From: Gonatopus flavifemur
Taxonomy: Eukaryota; Arthropoda; Insecta; Hymenoptera; Dryinidae
Assembly: GCA_018340375.1 (NCBI GenBank)
Contig: JAFFJZ010000073.1
Span: 552,761 to 616,760, forward strand
Direction of reading: 5' to 3'
Length of the DNA: 64,000 bases
In this document: positions 10,075-21,498 of the stretch, piece after piece
How the letters are laid out: every line of letters starts with the position of its first letter
Numbering within the stretch: the stretch's first letter is position 1
Translations under genes and position numbers: made by a program
Notes under the pieces: generated by a model
Told to the model about the DNA's origin: nothing
The model's database searches: none
Seen by the model: the letters and a program-made list of their open reading frames with translations, nothing else

Positions 10075-12055
10075 ATGTATCAGTATGTTTCCTACATGCC
10101 ACGGGATGATTTTACTGAGTGATGTCGTCTAAATCCTAAATCCGGGAGAGCTGTGGAGTTTTTGAACTGAGAAACTTGTGGTTCCAGAACTATCGGGAGC
10201 TATAAAATGACTGAGTAGATTCCGGCAAAAATTCTGCGTGGATGACAATGATCCCCACATGCCAGAGTATGAATTCACCCAGTATCATCGTTTGTACCCT
10301 GAATGCGGATGAGATGGAGCACTTTGAAACTCCTAATCCTGTAATTTTTCAACTTTCGGGAACTATAAAATGACTTAGGAGATTCCGGCAAAAATTCTGC
10401 GTGCATGACAATGCTCCTCACATGCCAGAGTATGATTCCACCCAGTATCATCGTTTGTACCCTAAACCCAGATGAGGTAGAGCATTTTGAAACTCATAAT
10501 CCCATAAGTTTTCCACTTTCGGGAGCTATAAAATGACATAGGAAATTCCGGCGAAAATTCTGCGTGGATAACGGTCATCCCCACATGCCAGAGTATGATT
10601 TCAACCAGTGTCATCGTTTGTACCCTGAATCCGGATGAGATAGAGCATTTGAAAACAAAAAAGTTGTGATTTCGTAACTTTCGGGAGCTATAAAATGACT
10701 TAGGAGATTCCGGCAAAAATTCTGCGTGAATGACAATGATCCCCATATGCCAGAGTATGATTTCACCCAGTATCATCGTTTGTACCCTGAATCCGGATGA
10801 GATAGAGCATTTGAAGACAAAAAAGTTGTGATTTCGTAACTTTCGGGAGCTATAAAATGACTTAGGAGATTCCGGCAAAAATTCTGCGTGAATGACAATG
10901 ATCCCCACATGCCAGAGTATGATTTTACCGAGTATCATCGTTTGTACCCTAAATCCGGATGAGGTAGAGCATTTCGAAACTCATAATCCTGTAATTTCAC
11001 AACTTTCGGGAGCTATAAAATGACTAGGGAGATTCCGGCAAGAATTCTGCCTGGATGACAATGATCCCCACATCCCAGAGTATGATTTCAACCAGTATCA
11101 TCGTTTGTACCCTAATTCCGGATGAGATAGAGCATTTGAAGACAAAAAAGTTGTAATTTCGTAACTTTCTGGAGCTATAAAATGACTTAGGAGATTCCGG
11201 CGGAAATTCTGCGTGGATGACAATGATCCCCACATGCCAGAGTATGATTCCACCGAGTATCATCGTTTGTACCCTAAATCCGGATGACGTAGAGCATTTT
11301 GAAACTTATAATCCTGTAATTTTCCAACTTTCGGGAGCTATAAAATGACATAGGAGATCCGGCACAAATTCTGCGTGGATGATGGTCATCCCCACATGCC
11401 AGAGTATGATTCCACCTAGTATCATCGTTTGTACCCTAAACCCAGATGAGGTAGAGCATTTTGAAACTCATAATCCCATAAGTTTTCCACTTTCGGGAGC
11501 TATAAAATCACATAGGAAATTCCGGCGAAAATTCTGCGTGGATAACGGTCATCCCCACATGCCAGAGTATGATTTCAACCAGTATCATCGTTTGTACCCT
11601 GGATCCGGATGAGATAGAGCATTTGCAAACAAAAAAGTTGTGATTTCGTAACTTTCGGGAGCTATAAAATGACTTAGGAGATTCCGGAAAAAATTCTGCG
11701 TGAATGACAATGATCCCCATATGCCAGAGTATGATTTCACCCAGTATCATCGTTTGTACCCTGAATCCGGATGAGATAGAGCATTTTGAAACTCTTAATC
11801 CTGTAATTTTCCAACTTTTGGGAGCTATAAAATGACTAGGGAGCTTCCGGCAAGAATTCTGCCTGGATGACAATGATCCCCACATGCCAGAGTATGATTC
11901 CACCCAGTACCATCGTTTGTACCTCAAATCCGGATGAGATGAAGCATTTGAAGACAAAAAAGTTGTAATTTCGTGACTTTCGGGAGCTATAAAATGACTC
12001 AGGAGATTCCGGCGAAAATTCTTCGTGGATGACAAGGATTTCCAGATGTCCGGAA
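10075..12055 (+). repeat. left tandem array of the Foldback-like element (~12 units)
   Basis: The landmark GATTCCGG(C/A)...AATTCTGCG recurs near 10211, 10378, 10539, 10706, 10867, 11028, 11195, 11356, 11516, 11682, 11843 and 12004, alternating between about 161 and 167 bp. Each unit also carries CATCGTTTGTACCCT and GGGAGCTATAAAATGAC. Small differences between neighbouring units show they were amplified and then diverged. Confidence 0.9.
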
Positions 12056-12067
12056 CATTTCCATCAA

Positions 12068-12705
12068 CGCCGAATTCCAGCCGGAATCTCCTAAGCCATT
12101 TTATAGCTCCCGAAAGTTGGGAAATTACAGGATTATGAGTTTCGAAATGCTCTACCTCATCCGGATTTAGGGTACAAACGATGATACTCGTTAAAATCAT
12201 ACTCTGGCATGTGGGGATCATTGTCATTCACGCAGAATTTTTGCCGGAATCTCCTAAGTCATTTTATAGCTCCCGAAAGTTACGAAATCACAACTTTTTT
12301 GTCTTCAAATGCTCTATCTCATCCGGATTTAGGGTACAAACGATGATACTGGGTGGAATCATACTCTGGCATGTGGGGATCATTGTCATCCACGCAGAAT
12401 TCTTGCCGGAATCTACTCAGTCATTTTATAGTTCCCGAAAGTTGAAAAATTACAGGATTAGGAGTTTCAAAGTGCTCCATCTCATCCGGATTCAGGGTAC
12501 AAACGATGATACTGGGTGAATCCATACTCTGGCATGTGGGGATCATTGTCATTCACGCAGAATTTTTGCCGGAATCTACTCAGTCATTTTATAGCTCCCG
12601 ATAGTTCTGGAACTACAAGTTTCTCAGTTCAAAAACTCCACAGCTCTCCCGGATTTAGGGTTTAGACGACATCACTCAGTGAAATCATCCCGTGGCATGT
12701 AGGAA
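12068..12705 (-). repeat. right tandem array of the Foldback-like element (~4 units)
   Basis: The same unit on the opposite strand, with landmarks near 12078, 12241, 12402 and 12568. It has only about a third as many units as the left array, the arm-length asymmetry expected from unequal exchange. Confidence 0.88.
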
Positions 12706-13682
12706 ACATACTGATACATGTGGAATTCCTTTCTGAATCTCGCACATCTACAGCAATCACACTCTCTTTCGGCATCCGCGTTCGAGACAGTGTTAGCAAA
12801 ACTTTGTCCATCAATATTCCAGCATTCCGTTATTCTCCTCACACATCACCTCTCATTCCCGGAGATATGTTCATTCACCCCATTGAACCGACTGCATCGG
12901 AATCGAAAAATCTTATGTGATTCGAATGATGACCTCTCCGTAATCAGTTCCCGTAGTTGGAATACTCCTATCACATTCCCAATCGAAGCGATCTTCTCTC
13001 TCTTCAAACTGAAAACTGTTCGTAAGACAATCTCCCACTTCTCCATTCCCATCCTCCGTGATGCACTGGCCACATGACCCGTAATCGTCGTATGGCGCTC
13101 GCCTTGAAATCAGGTTTTGCGTAAGGGTACTCCCGTCAAGCTTTGGAACAAATCACCCCACCTCCCTACCCAATTCCCCTTCTCGTTGATGGAACGTGGG
13201 TACATGAATTGTGATTGTTGAATGGCGCCTCCTCCGAAGTCAGATTGCGCTCTCGGGATGCCTTTCTTATGCTTTGAAATCAAGTTACCCCCCCTAATTC
13301 TCCCCCTTCGTGATGAAATGGGCATATGACCTATGATTCTTGAATGGCGCCCGCCCCGGAATCGGATTCCGCAGTCAAAATTATTCCATCTCTCTTCAAA
13401 ACGGGAATATCGCCCCTAACTTTTTTCCCTGGGGGTAAAATCAAAAATCCTTATCGGTACAAACATCTACGCGTCATCCTCTTTCCAATGAGCCCAAGAT
13501 CATTAAAATCGGAAAAAGTCGCCGGCAAACTTTTTTTTCAACCCCCTATAACTTATTTTCCTCAAGGGTACAAACAAAAATCGTTACGGTACGTTGGGGT
13601 ACAAACGATGGACTACATTTTGGCATGGAAAAAAAAATTTTTCTCCAAAGTCGCCGGCTAAGTTCACAGGGGTTCATCGTTA

Positions 13683-14324
13683 TCCATCTTCATGAATTAA
13701 TGCTGTGGAACTGGAAATATCGTTCAAACAGTGTACTGCAAGATTTGGAACGGCTGAGTATTTCGTTATGCGATTACTAATTCGTTTCAATAAACGATTT
13801 CAATTCCAGCAACATTCTATTAAAGAGTATTGAAGGGTGAGATTCAATCGAAATTTTCGAAAAATCGATTTCTTTCTGCATTTTCTTGGAGTATAAAGTT
13901 TCGAAAATAAAAAAAATTTTGGAAGTTGAAAACCTTCATTCATCGAGATGGAAATTAAACAAAAATATACCGTATGTACATCGAGAAACTTTGAACCCTT
14001 TTTTGTCGAAACTATGTTTTTCAAATCGGTGAGCACTATGATTCAAAAACCACTTGGTGGATTACCTGTTGAAAATGAAGCATATACACAAAGCGCGAAG
14101 GAAGCGCATACGAAGCGATAAATGTTTCACAATTCCCTCTTCTTGAAGAGTGTGCAGACCGCTTGCTATAAAGTGATGAAATTATACGTTCCACATACGC
14201 TTCATGACCTTCCGATCCCGTTTCACACACGCTTCATGTAACGTAATAGTAAATTACACTAAGCGTATGCCAATCATATCTATTCTGATTTCGAATAATA
14301 TCTTTACGCAGTCGATACCAACGA
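13683..14324. other. no gene; dispersed repeat copy
   Basis: 13690-13800 is the inverted partner of 1845-1970. The rest shows repeated AAGCGTAT/ATACGCTT words near 14100-14270 but nothing recognisable as a gene. Confidence 0.45.
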
Positions 14325-14325
14325 C

Positions 14326-14398
14326 GATCCATGGCTCAGTGGATAAGACCCTCGTCTGCCGTAATAGAAGCTACCGGTTCGATTCTCGCTGTGAGGTT
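14326..14398 (+). other. tRNA-like sequence with pol III A and B boxes (possible SINE head)
   Basis: TGGCTCAGTGGATAAG fits a tRNA A box and D arm, and GGTTCGATTCTC about 45 bases later fits a B box. A proper acceptor stem and a clean anticodon stem cannot be drawn, so this is more likely a tRNA-derived SINE or a decayed tRNA than a working tRNA gene. No poly-T stop or A-rich tail decides the matter. Confidence 0.55.
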
Positions 14399-14400
14399 CA

Positions 14401-15069
14401 ATTTTTTTATTTAGGTTTTTTGAATTTTATACGCTTCCTTTGTTTCAATTCCCTCTTCACATACTCTTTGTATCCCTTCCATTCAAGCTCCGTTTACTTT
14501 TCATCAACGTTGATGTTACGTTCCAGCATACGTTTTGTTTACTCTCCCTTTCTGCTTCCATTTTCACCAGGGTTTTGATGAAATTTTCAGAGCTTACTGA
14601 TAGTACTAAGAACTAGTCCTTAATCGAAGGATTTCCATTTTTGTTTGAAATTTCGAGTTTTTTCCAACAATGAAGTAATGCTGTTTTGCTCGATAGTTCG
14701 AGAGTAAATTGTTGAAAGCCGCAATTTTGTTAATATTCAGAAAAAAATAAAAAGCCTCGATTAAAGACTGGATGAATTATTAAACCAATGGTTTTGATTT
14801 GTTTTATGGATTTTGAATGATTCAGTGAGATGTTTTGATGGTCACCGCAGTACTACCTGCGGAAGGGGGTCCAAAAAACGATGGCGATGCTTTTATAAAT
14901 AATTAATTGTTTTTCCTCATTTTTTGGAAGTCAAGTTGAAACATAATATGAAAACTTTGTGTAATCAGTTTTATAAAATAACTTCATTATTGCGAAAAAA
15001 AGAATAATTAGAGATACTCATTTTTCCATGCTTTTAACTGGATCTCACCCCTTACACCAGATTATAGTG
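14401..15069. other. no feature recognised
   Basis: AT-rich stretch with no supported open frame, palindrome or tandem repeat. Confidence 0.45.
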
Positions 15070-15300
15070 CACTGAAAGAAAAGTATGGTTGCTATAACGA
15101 TCTAAACGTATTTTGATTATAGCTAACTTCATAGATAGTCACAGTGACGACCCATATAGTTGTCCTAACTATACGGATTGTTGTCATAAGCATATATTCA
15201 GGTTATGAAACTATACGTATCGTTACTCTGACTATGTGCGAAGTTAGCTGTAATTGAAATACTTTTGGATCGTTGCAAGAACCATACTTTTTTTTCAGTG
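15070..15300. repeat. 230-bp hairpin MITE, CACTGAAA ends
   Basis: CACTGAAAGAAAAGTATGGTT on the left is mirrored by AACCATACTTTTTTTTCAGTG on the right, with inner pairing of TAGCTAACTTC and GAAGTTAGCT. The type resembles the hairpins at 15381-15609 and 35228-35469. Confidence 0.8.
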
Positions 15301-15380
15301 TGGGTAATAAAATAAGTGGAAAGTTATTTAAGACTATCATCTACATATCAAAGGGTATGATCTATATGCTCATCCTCATA

Positions 15381-15609
15381 CACGGAACAAAAAATGTGGT
15401 TATCATAACGATCTGAAATAAGGTTAGGAAAGAATAACTGTACTGGCAACACTGCATCGTTGTAGTATCGATACGGATGGCAGCGATAGCAATCTATGTC
15501 GTTCCTAGAATGATCCGTTTAGTTATGACAGCTATACCGGCATCCTTGAACGTTGGATAGTCATGACAGCTAACCAGTATTGTCATGATGACAATATTTT
15601 TTTTCCGTG
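15381..15609. repeat. 229-bp hairpin MITE, CACGGAA ends, TA flanks
   Basis: The left end CACGGAACAAAAAATGT pairs with a right end of long T-run and CCGTG. A TA flanks each side. Inner ATCATAAC/GTCATGA blocks are mirrored. Confidence 0.7.
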
Positions 15610-15999
15610 TATTCAATAAACACGGTGGTACCCAGTATTCGACTTCTTATACTCATTAATATCTCTTTTTCTCCATGTATCACTTTGCAAACTAGAGCGA
15701 TTCGTTTAGCGCGTAACCTACATTCTTCATGATTCCTACATAGTTTGTAGGTAAAATATGAGAGGTCGTATGAAACATCCCGGCAAAAAATTTGTGATTG
15801 GGAAGAATAGAAGAGAATTGAGATTTAAGAAACTGAATTCGAATTTTGAAGTCACAGAACTCATTTCAAACAAATGGTCCTCTTCTCTACTCTCTCCCAT
15901 TTCACTGTGGAATTTCCTTCCAAATCTGTGATTCCATTTCAATTTTTCTAATTTCAAATTCAGAATACAACTCCTATGTTGTGAATGAATGTCGTTAAG
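15610..15999. other. no feature recognised
   Basis: No supported gene; an open frame at 15736-15957 (minus) lacks any recognised similarity. Confidence 0.4.
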
Positions 16000-16209
16000 G
16001 GCATTCCGAAACCCCTAGGAATGTTACTAGATCTCAAATTTTTACCCCCATTTTTCTCGAACATGAATGATTTAAATGAAAAATAATGAATAGCTGCATG
16101 TTCCTCGAGTTGTTAAGGGAATGTGGGTATTCTCATTTTCTATATAATTCATCCATTCCTGAGGAAAATGGGTGAGCATATCTAATAACTTTGAGAATTC
16201 GGAATGTCC
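16000..16209. repeat. ~210-bp imperfect palindrome
   Basis: GGCATTCCGAA at 16000 pairs with TTCGGAATGTCC at 16198-16209. CCCCATTTTTCTC and GAGGAAAATGGG pair inside. Confidence 0.65.
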
Positions 16210-16404
16210 TGAACAGTTTTGATTCCAAAATTTTCAATTCTGCTGCAAGAATTTAATACAGAGTGCCAACTACATTCCGTAAACAGGATCAAAATCCAAA
16301 TATTTCTATTCTTTTCTATTCCTTTGTTACAAAATTCGAATTGGAAAGAATTAAAAAGAATAGGATTTCTTATTCTTTCTAATTTTTTTCTATTTCAGAT
16401 TTGT

Positions 16405-16662
16405 TACTGGGATTATGTCCACTCGATTCTTCCACATAGGTTTATGCTTTTTGGGTCGGAAAATCTAAATATCGCACTACTTTTGAAAAATTCATGCCCG
16501 ATTTTCAGTTATGTAAACAATATAATAATCACAATTATTCAATCGCCGAATTGTTCATAAATAGGAATCGGGCATGAATTGGGAACAAATAGTTCAATAT
16601 TTGATTCTCCGACCCAAGAAGCATAAACCTACGTTGAGAAATCGAGTGAACATAATGTTTCA
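16405..16662. repeat. ~258-bp palindrome
   Basis: ATTATGTCCACTCGATTCTT near 16412 pairs with AGAAATCGAGTGAACATAAT ending near 16656. Inside, GGTTTATGCTTTTTGGGTCGG and CATGCCCGAT are mirrored around 16530. The left arm also recurs, alone, at 7605-7690. Confidence 0.8.
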
Positions 16663-16680
16663 TACAGTCTCATATTTAGG

Positions 16681-16972
16681 AGTATACGAGGTTTACCATC
16701 CGAGCACGTTTTTCTCCGACCAAATTACTCGAAACTGAATTCATCCAAATGAACTGAAATTTTCAGGAATAATTCTCCGAGATTTCATTCACGTCCCTAT
16801 AGAGCCCGAATTTGGAATTTCAGAAACAAAATTTTTTTCAAATTCCGGCTCTTTAGGGGCATCATAAAATCTCGAACAATTATTCCTGAAAATTTCAGAC
16901 TTTTTCATGAATTCAGTTTCGAGTAATTTGGTTGGAAAAAGGAGAACTCGAATGATAACCTCGTATCCACTT
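16681..16972. repeat. ~290-bp palindrome related to the TTAA family
   Basis: ATACGAGGTTTACCATCCGAG pairs imperfectly with CTCGAATGATAACCTCGTAT. The inner TTTCAGGAATAATT block also occurs in the element at 6784-7107. TTAA flanks are not preserved here. Confidence 0.65.
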
Positions 16973-17065
16973 GAGAGGATACGAGCGTTACCATTAGAAA
17001 ACATTGGTTAGAAAGAGGGGTCCGAAAAAACGCTCGTATCATCTCAACTCGCAAACTATATACAT

Positions 17066-17217
17066 CCCTGCTAAAAATGACGGAAGTGTTCAGAAAGAAA
17101 CCGGGACACAAACCGCCACGAAACGGGGAAAAACATCCGTTTCTTTCCGTTTGATGGCGGTTTTTGTCCCGGTTTCTTTCCGAATCTTTCCGAACACTTC
17201 CGGCATTTTTAGCAGGG
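17066..17217. repeat. 152-bp hairpin, CCCTGCTAAAAATG ends
   Basis: CCCTGCTAAAAATGACGGAAG pairs with CTTCCGGCATTTTTAGCAGGG. The arms continue through GAAACCGGGACA and GGCGGT nearly to the centre. Confidence 0.85.
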
Positions 17218-17276
17218 ATACCATGAAGAATATAGGTTACGCGTTTATGAACAAATTGCTGTATTTTGCAGAGTAA

Positions 17277-18310
17277 TATCCCAATCAAGCTGAGAGTTTC
17301 CAGAAAGACAGGCCATACACTACGGAACAAGTTTGTCACATGAAGTTTCCTGCGACTTATACTTCGTTCATCAGGTTTTTAATACAAAGCTTGAAAAACA
17401 TGGTTTTCACTTTGGATTCAAGAGTTAAGAATTTTCTTCTCATTTTTTGCGAGATTTTCCAACATCATCGTCTTCGGTCAAGTCTCACGAATAAGAATTG
17501 ATGAGATCTATCTCGATATGTTGAAAAATGAATCAGTTGGAGTGAATTTCCCAGATAGAACACAACAATCTCAAATAAACTCTGAAAAAAGGACTCTTCA
17601 AGAACTCTTTTAGATCACAAAGAGTTCTTAGAAAGCTCCAAAAAGAATTCGATTCGTTGGGCTTTCACGAATTTTCTTACAATTCTATGAGACTTCTTGG
17701 AGAATTTTAACGGAACTCGCAAATTTCTGACGAATCGAATTCTTTTTGAAACTCTTCAAAAACTTGTTGTATTTTAAAACAGTGCTGGAGAAGTTTTTTG
17801 TCAGAATTCATTTGCGATTCTTGTGTGCTATGTTGTTTAATGTTGAGACACGTCGATCTTCAAAGCAAAAATATTGGGAGTTTTCATTTTTTTTATTGAG
17901 AAAAATTTTGAGTACAGAAAAAAATTACGAAGAGAGACTTAAGTTGATTTTTCAAGACCCATCCCTTATTCAAAATGTCCAACAGAGCCAGACAAAATTC
18001 TGAATTGGACCGGTTTCGTCTGGTGTTGTCTAGTTTGTACATTGATGCTGGAATCGATGTACACGCCGGACACGATTCGACGGATCCTGTCAGATTCCGT
18101 TCAAAATCTTGTCCGTTTGTGTCTGGAATGGGACAAAAACCGACCAAGATCTGGGAACAAAAATTTTTCTTCTGGATATGTCGGACATTTTGAGTGGGGT
18201 CACCTAGTATTTTCGTTTTTCAAAATTCCACTCTTTATTTTAACGTTGAAAATTATAGCTTGGACAATATTTTTTCGCGTTTGCGAGCGCTCGGCGGGTC
18301 ATTGAATCCG
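17277..18310 (-). repeat. one-armed copy of the 8150-9060 repeat, with later insertions
   Basis: Opposite in orientation to 8460-9060, sharing CTCGATATGTTGA, AGACTTAAGTTGATTTTTCAA and AGCTTGGACAATA. It is interrupted by material near 17552-17765 that resembles the AGATAACACAC hairpin family (words such as GACTCTTCAAGAACTCTTTT) and by a separate hairpin at 17985-18115. Confidence 0.6.
17985..18115. repeat. ~130-bp hairpin within the repeat copy
   Basis: GCCAGACAAAATTCTGAAT pairs with ATTCCGTTCAAAATCTTGTCCG, and TTTGTACATTGAT with ATCGATGTACA at the centre. The surrounding repeat seems to resume on both sides. Confidence 0.6.
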
Positions 18311-18763
18311 AGCCTCCAGTAATACAATAATTAAAAATTATATGTATGCTCATCATTCGATTCTCCTCGTGAAAAGCATTTCCCTCTTATTCCTCATCTC
18401 GTATACACTACCTGAAAGACGCAGTCGATGAATGCTTTGATATCAACACAATGATCGAGTAAGTTTCCTCTATGCCGCTCAGCACGGCGCCACCGTACAG
18501 TCATCTACTTTCCGTTTCATACATGCCGATATTCCTGTCTGTTGTGAGTAGACAATCGTGTGAGAACCTCTGCTCCGTTCCCCTACTGGATCTTTGTAGC
18601 GCTCGCCGTGAGAGAGTGGGGGTGCCATGCCTCCCGTCGTATAGCGATACAACGGACGAGCGACGAGAGTTGGATCTCGTAGTTGAACCGCTCAGCCGCA
18701 AATTCGGTTCGAAAACCGGTTCAAACTTCATCCACATTAAAACTTCCTGTTTTTTGATGGTCA
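18311..18763. other. no gene; moderately GC-rich block
   Basis: Bases 18560-18720 are richer in CG than their surroundings. The overlapping open frames 18472-18816 (plus) and 18501-18827 (minus) run into the trinucleotide repeat and have no recognised domain. Confidence 0.4.
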
Positions 18764-18764
18764 A

Positions 18765-18807
<43 letters not shown>
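18765..18807 (+). repeat. (CAT)n microsatellite
   Basis: About 14 uninterrupted CAT units. Confidence 0.95.
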
Positions 18808-18910
18808 GATTCCTGAGATAGTTTCATCTGAAAAATTATAATTCTTCGAAGACTTTCATTTTCATGGAAACTTCATTCGTGTGGAAAATACCATTTCGTA
18901 ATGATTTACA

Positions 18911-19013
18911 CCCAAGCAGCAAGCGAACATTGTATATATACTATGCACGTTCATAGATCTAGATATACTATGAACGTGCATAGTATATATACAACGTTCG
19001 CTTGCTACTAGGG
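18911..19013. repeat. 103-bp near-perfect hairpin, CCCAAGCAGCAAGCGAAC type, copy 1
   Basis: CCCAAGCAGCAAGCGAAC and its mirror GTTCGCTTGCTACTAGGG border a TATA-rich centre with ACTATGCACGTTCATAG inverted about an AGATCT. A second copy is at 59721-59826. A possible 2-bp flank duplication (CA) is seen. Confidence 0.85.
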
Positions 19014-19162
19014 CAGAATCATCACTGAAAATTGCGTTGTAAAATTTGTGTAATTGATTGGATGGGAATCATTTGGAATCATTAGTATCTGCTATACATT
19101 AGAGTGCATCGGAAAACACTTCTTTTGGAAATTCGAAATTTCAAGTTGACAAAAAGTCGTCT

Positions 19163-19428
19163 TTAAAAGGATACCAACGAATAGGTGGCTCCATCTGGTG
19201 GCATTTTTGTTTGCACGAAAATACTCGAAACTGAACGCATGAAGAAGTCTCAATTTCTCAGGGATGATTCTTTGAGGATTAATCTAGGTCTGCACAGAGC
19301 CAGAATTTTGAATTTCGAAAATTAGCAACAAAAAATTTGTTTTGCTGTTTGCTCCAGTTTCAAATATCTTAGTCTATCAAGCGAAACTGCCACCAGATGG
19401 AGCCACTTATGCGCTGGTATCCTCTTAA
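19163..19428. mobile_element. TTAA-flanked palindromic MITE, copy 2
   Basis: TTAA at 19163-19166 and 19425-19428 flank ends AAGGATACCAACG and CGCTGGTATCCTC. The arms share GTGGCTCCATCTGGTGGCA and its complement. The opposite arm of the surrounding palindrome reads GTCTCCAAGGCCAC where this arm has GTCTTTAA...TTAAGGCCAC, which is the empty site. Confidence 0.85.
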
Positions 19429-19671
19429 GGCCACCAGAAGAAACCTGTGTGAAATTCACAAAATTTTAATGACCGACTTTTCGTACGGTCTCCTGCACGA
19501 AGCCTAAAGTTTTGAATTTTCTTTTGAAAGATTGATATCTTCTATAAATTTTGTCAGACACAAAAAACAATATGAATAGATTTTGTAAAGTGGAATACGA
19601 ATGTAACGAACTATCAGATCTCAATTAATCAAAGTGGATATCCTCATGCAACATTCAGATTTTCCATGTAC

Positions 19672-20345
19672 GCCCGTATGGAAATATTTCGCTGAGAAAT
19701 GTCTGCAAAACTATGAAAAATCCCTGAAAAAAATGAAAAAACCCTGAAGAACTCTGAGAATCTCTGAAATTTTGATGAGAAATCTAATATTTTTGGGACA
19801 TTTTTAACAGACTTTTTTCAGAATTTTTTCAGAGTTTCTCAGAGTTTTTTCATTCTTTTTCAGAGTATAGTAACGGAATTCCACTCTGAAAAAACTCTGA
19901 CAAAAATAAATCTCTAATAATCTCTATCTATCTCTAATAATCTAATCATCTCTAATAAATTGTTGACATTTTTCTGATCATTAAAAAATCCTGAAATTCT
20001 ATAAATACATTCATATGCTGTATTTAAATATCATGTGTGAAAAAGTGTTGGAAAATTTTTTAATTTTTTTCTCAAAGTCAGAAAAATGTTGGCAACCCAT
20101 CAGAGTTTTGTCAGAGTTTTTTCAGAGTGCAATTTCGTTACTATTTCTCTGAAAAAGAATGAAAAAACTCTGAGAAATTCTGAAAAAAGTCTGAAAAAAG
20201 TCTGTAAAGGATGTCCCAAAAATATTAGATTTCTCATCAAAATTTCAGAGATTCTCAGAGTTTCTCAGAGTTTTCTCATTTTTTTCCACAGATTTTTCAT
20301 AGTTTTGCAGACATTTCTCAGCGAAATATTTCCATACGGGCGATC
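19672..20345. repeat. 674-bp palindrome rich in CTCTGAGAA-type words
   Basis: CGCCCGTATGGAAATATTTC at 19674 is mirrored by GAAATATTTCCATACGGGCG ending near 20343. The arms of about 240 bp contain many short CTCTGAGA/TCTCAGAG and GAAAAA words. Confidence 0.85.
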
Positions 20346-20931
20346 AAAAATTTATGATTTTTATTCAAAAAAATGAAATTTCCTCTTCCAAGAAATCCTG
20401 TGAATCTTTTTTGATTTAACTTTTATCATTATTCCTTGCACTTCTGTTCGAAAGCAATCATTATTCTACAACTGCAAATCATTATTCGAACGTAATTATG
20501 CTTTGGTAAGCCAATACCCGGTTCACAATCTTTGTCAAATAAACAACAAGGCATCAAGTAAGAAGTAAGCCAGTATTTCTTTGATCATAAATAGATAATA
20601 TTCAGTGATATAATAATTACTTTTTCTACAAGACTTCTTGAAATTTGAGGAAATTTCATTTTTGCGAATACAAATCATAAAACTTGGATTGTATATGGAA
20701 AACCTAAATGTTGCACGAGGATATCCATTTTCATTCATTGGGATCTGATGGTTCGTTAGATACGTATTCCAATGTACAAAATTGAATCATATTATCTTTT
20801 GTGTTTGAAAAAATTTATAAGAGATATACAATTTTTTGGAGAATTCAAGAAAATTCAAAACTTCAAGACACGTGCAGGAGACCTATAAGGTTTTGAATCT
20901 TACTCAGGTTCTTTCTAGTGAATGTGTGGCC

Positions 20932-21101
20932 CAGAGCTGCCAGATCGGCCGCTGAGGGGAAGTGTACCCCCACTATCGTCTGCAGTAAATAAGTTATATG
21001 TGATTAAAGGCTTCACATGTGGAGGTGAGAATATGTATATGAGCGATGGTGGAGGTACTATTTCCCTCAACGACAATGCCCATGGGCATCTGGCAGCTCT
21101 G
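20932..21101. mobile_element. hAT MITE, ends CAGAGCTGCCAGAT, exact 8-bp duplication
   Basis: The 170-bp element is bounded by CAGAGCTGCCAGAT and ATCTGGCAGCTCTG. GTGTGGCC is duplicated exactly at 20924-20931 and 21102-21109. The inner CCCCCACTATCG/CGATGGTGG pair is also mirrored. Confidence 0.93.
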
Positions 21102-21498
21102 GTGTGGCCTTGGAGACAATTTTTTGTCAACTTCGAATTTCCAAAGAAGGAGTTTTCTGATACACCTCACTATACATAGACTCCTTCAAAATTTAATGAT
21201 GACCTCGCTTTAATAAACAATTTCAGTAACAACATAGAATAGTTTATTTTCCCTCCAATCAGAACAAAATTTTTCAAGAATAGTCATGATAGAATCATGG
21301 ATACCAAGAAATGTTCAACAGCATACAGTAAATGTTGACTCATAATTTTACCATCCATCAACTCCAACTCCAACAACACTAAACAACTCACATCCAACTC
21401 TGAACAACGTGAATGACGTTTTTAGGCTGCTGAAAATGCAAACGTACTTGTCAGGTTTTGAACGGTATTCGTTTCTAAAAATGAGATGAAAAACTTAC

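Larger units (their letters stand above)
9122..13673. mobile_element. Foldback-like element with tandem-repeat arms and 9-bp target duplication
   Basis: A 4,552-bp structure whose two halves are inverted copies. The ends read ACCCCTGTGAACTTAGCCGG inward on both strands. TCATCGTTA is exactly duplicated at 9113-9121 and 13674-13682. Each arm has an outer ~950-bp unique block (9122-10074; 12718-13673) and an inner block of ~161-167-bp tandem repeats. The inner arrays are unequal, about 12 units on the left and 4 on the right, meeting near 12060. This architecture and the 9-bp duplication are those of Drosophila FB elements, which are usually linked to the Mutator superfamily. There is no central gene; the long frames inside are repeat read-through. 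Confidence 0.9.
19088..21183. repeat. 2.1-kb palindrome carrying one insertion in each arm
   Basis: The outer arms share CTTTGGAAATTCGAA, the AGGTCTCCTGCAC-type block and a ~100-bp block around CTAACGAACCATCAGAT (left copy near 19610-19680, right copy near 20690-20760). The left arm carries the TTAA MITE 19163-19428 and the right arm the hAT MITE 20932-21101. Each is missing from the other arm, so both inserted after the palindrome existed. The middle is a further palindrome (19672-20345). Confidence 0.7.

Noticed and set aside
10462..12519. Long open frames (158, 239 and 112 codons) in the first Foldback-like element
   Set aside because: They repeat the same short peptide every ~54 codons because the tandem unit has few stops, and they occur on both strands of the two inverted arrays. 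No domain is recognised.
10075..12705. Regularly spaced repeats suggesting a CRISPR-like array
   Set aside because: The units are contiguous ~165-bp tandem repeats without unique spacers, in a eukaryotic context with inverted arrays and a target duplication.
14326..14398. Functional tRNA gene
   Set aside because: Pol III boxes are present, but the acceptor and T arms do not pair and no standard anticodon arm can be drawn.
8150..18310. A single large inverted-repeat element enclosing the first Foldback element
   Set aside because: The 8150-9060 and 17277-18310 copies look like independent members of one dispersed palindromic repeat; the left one has both arms by itself and no matching ends or duplication link them.
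18472..18827. Frames ending in runs of Ile or beginning with runs of Met
   Set aside because: These are a translated (CAT)n microsatellite, not protein evidence.
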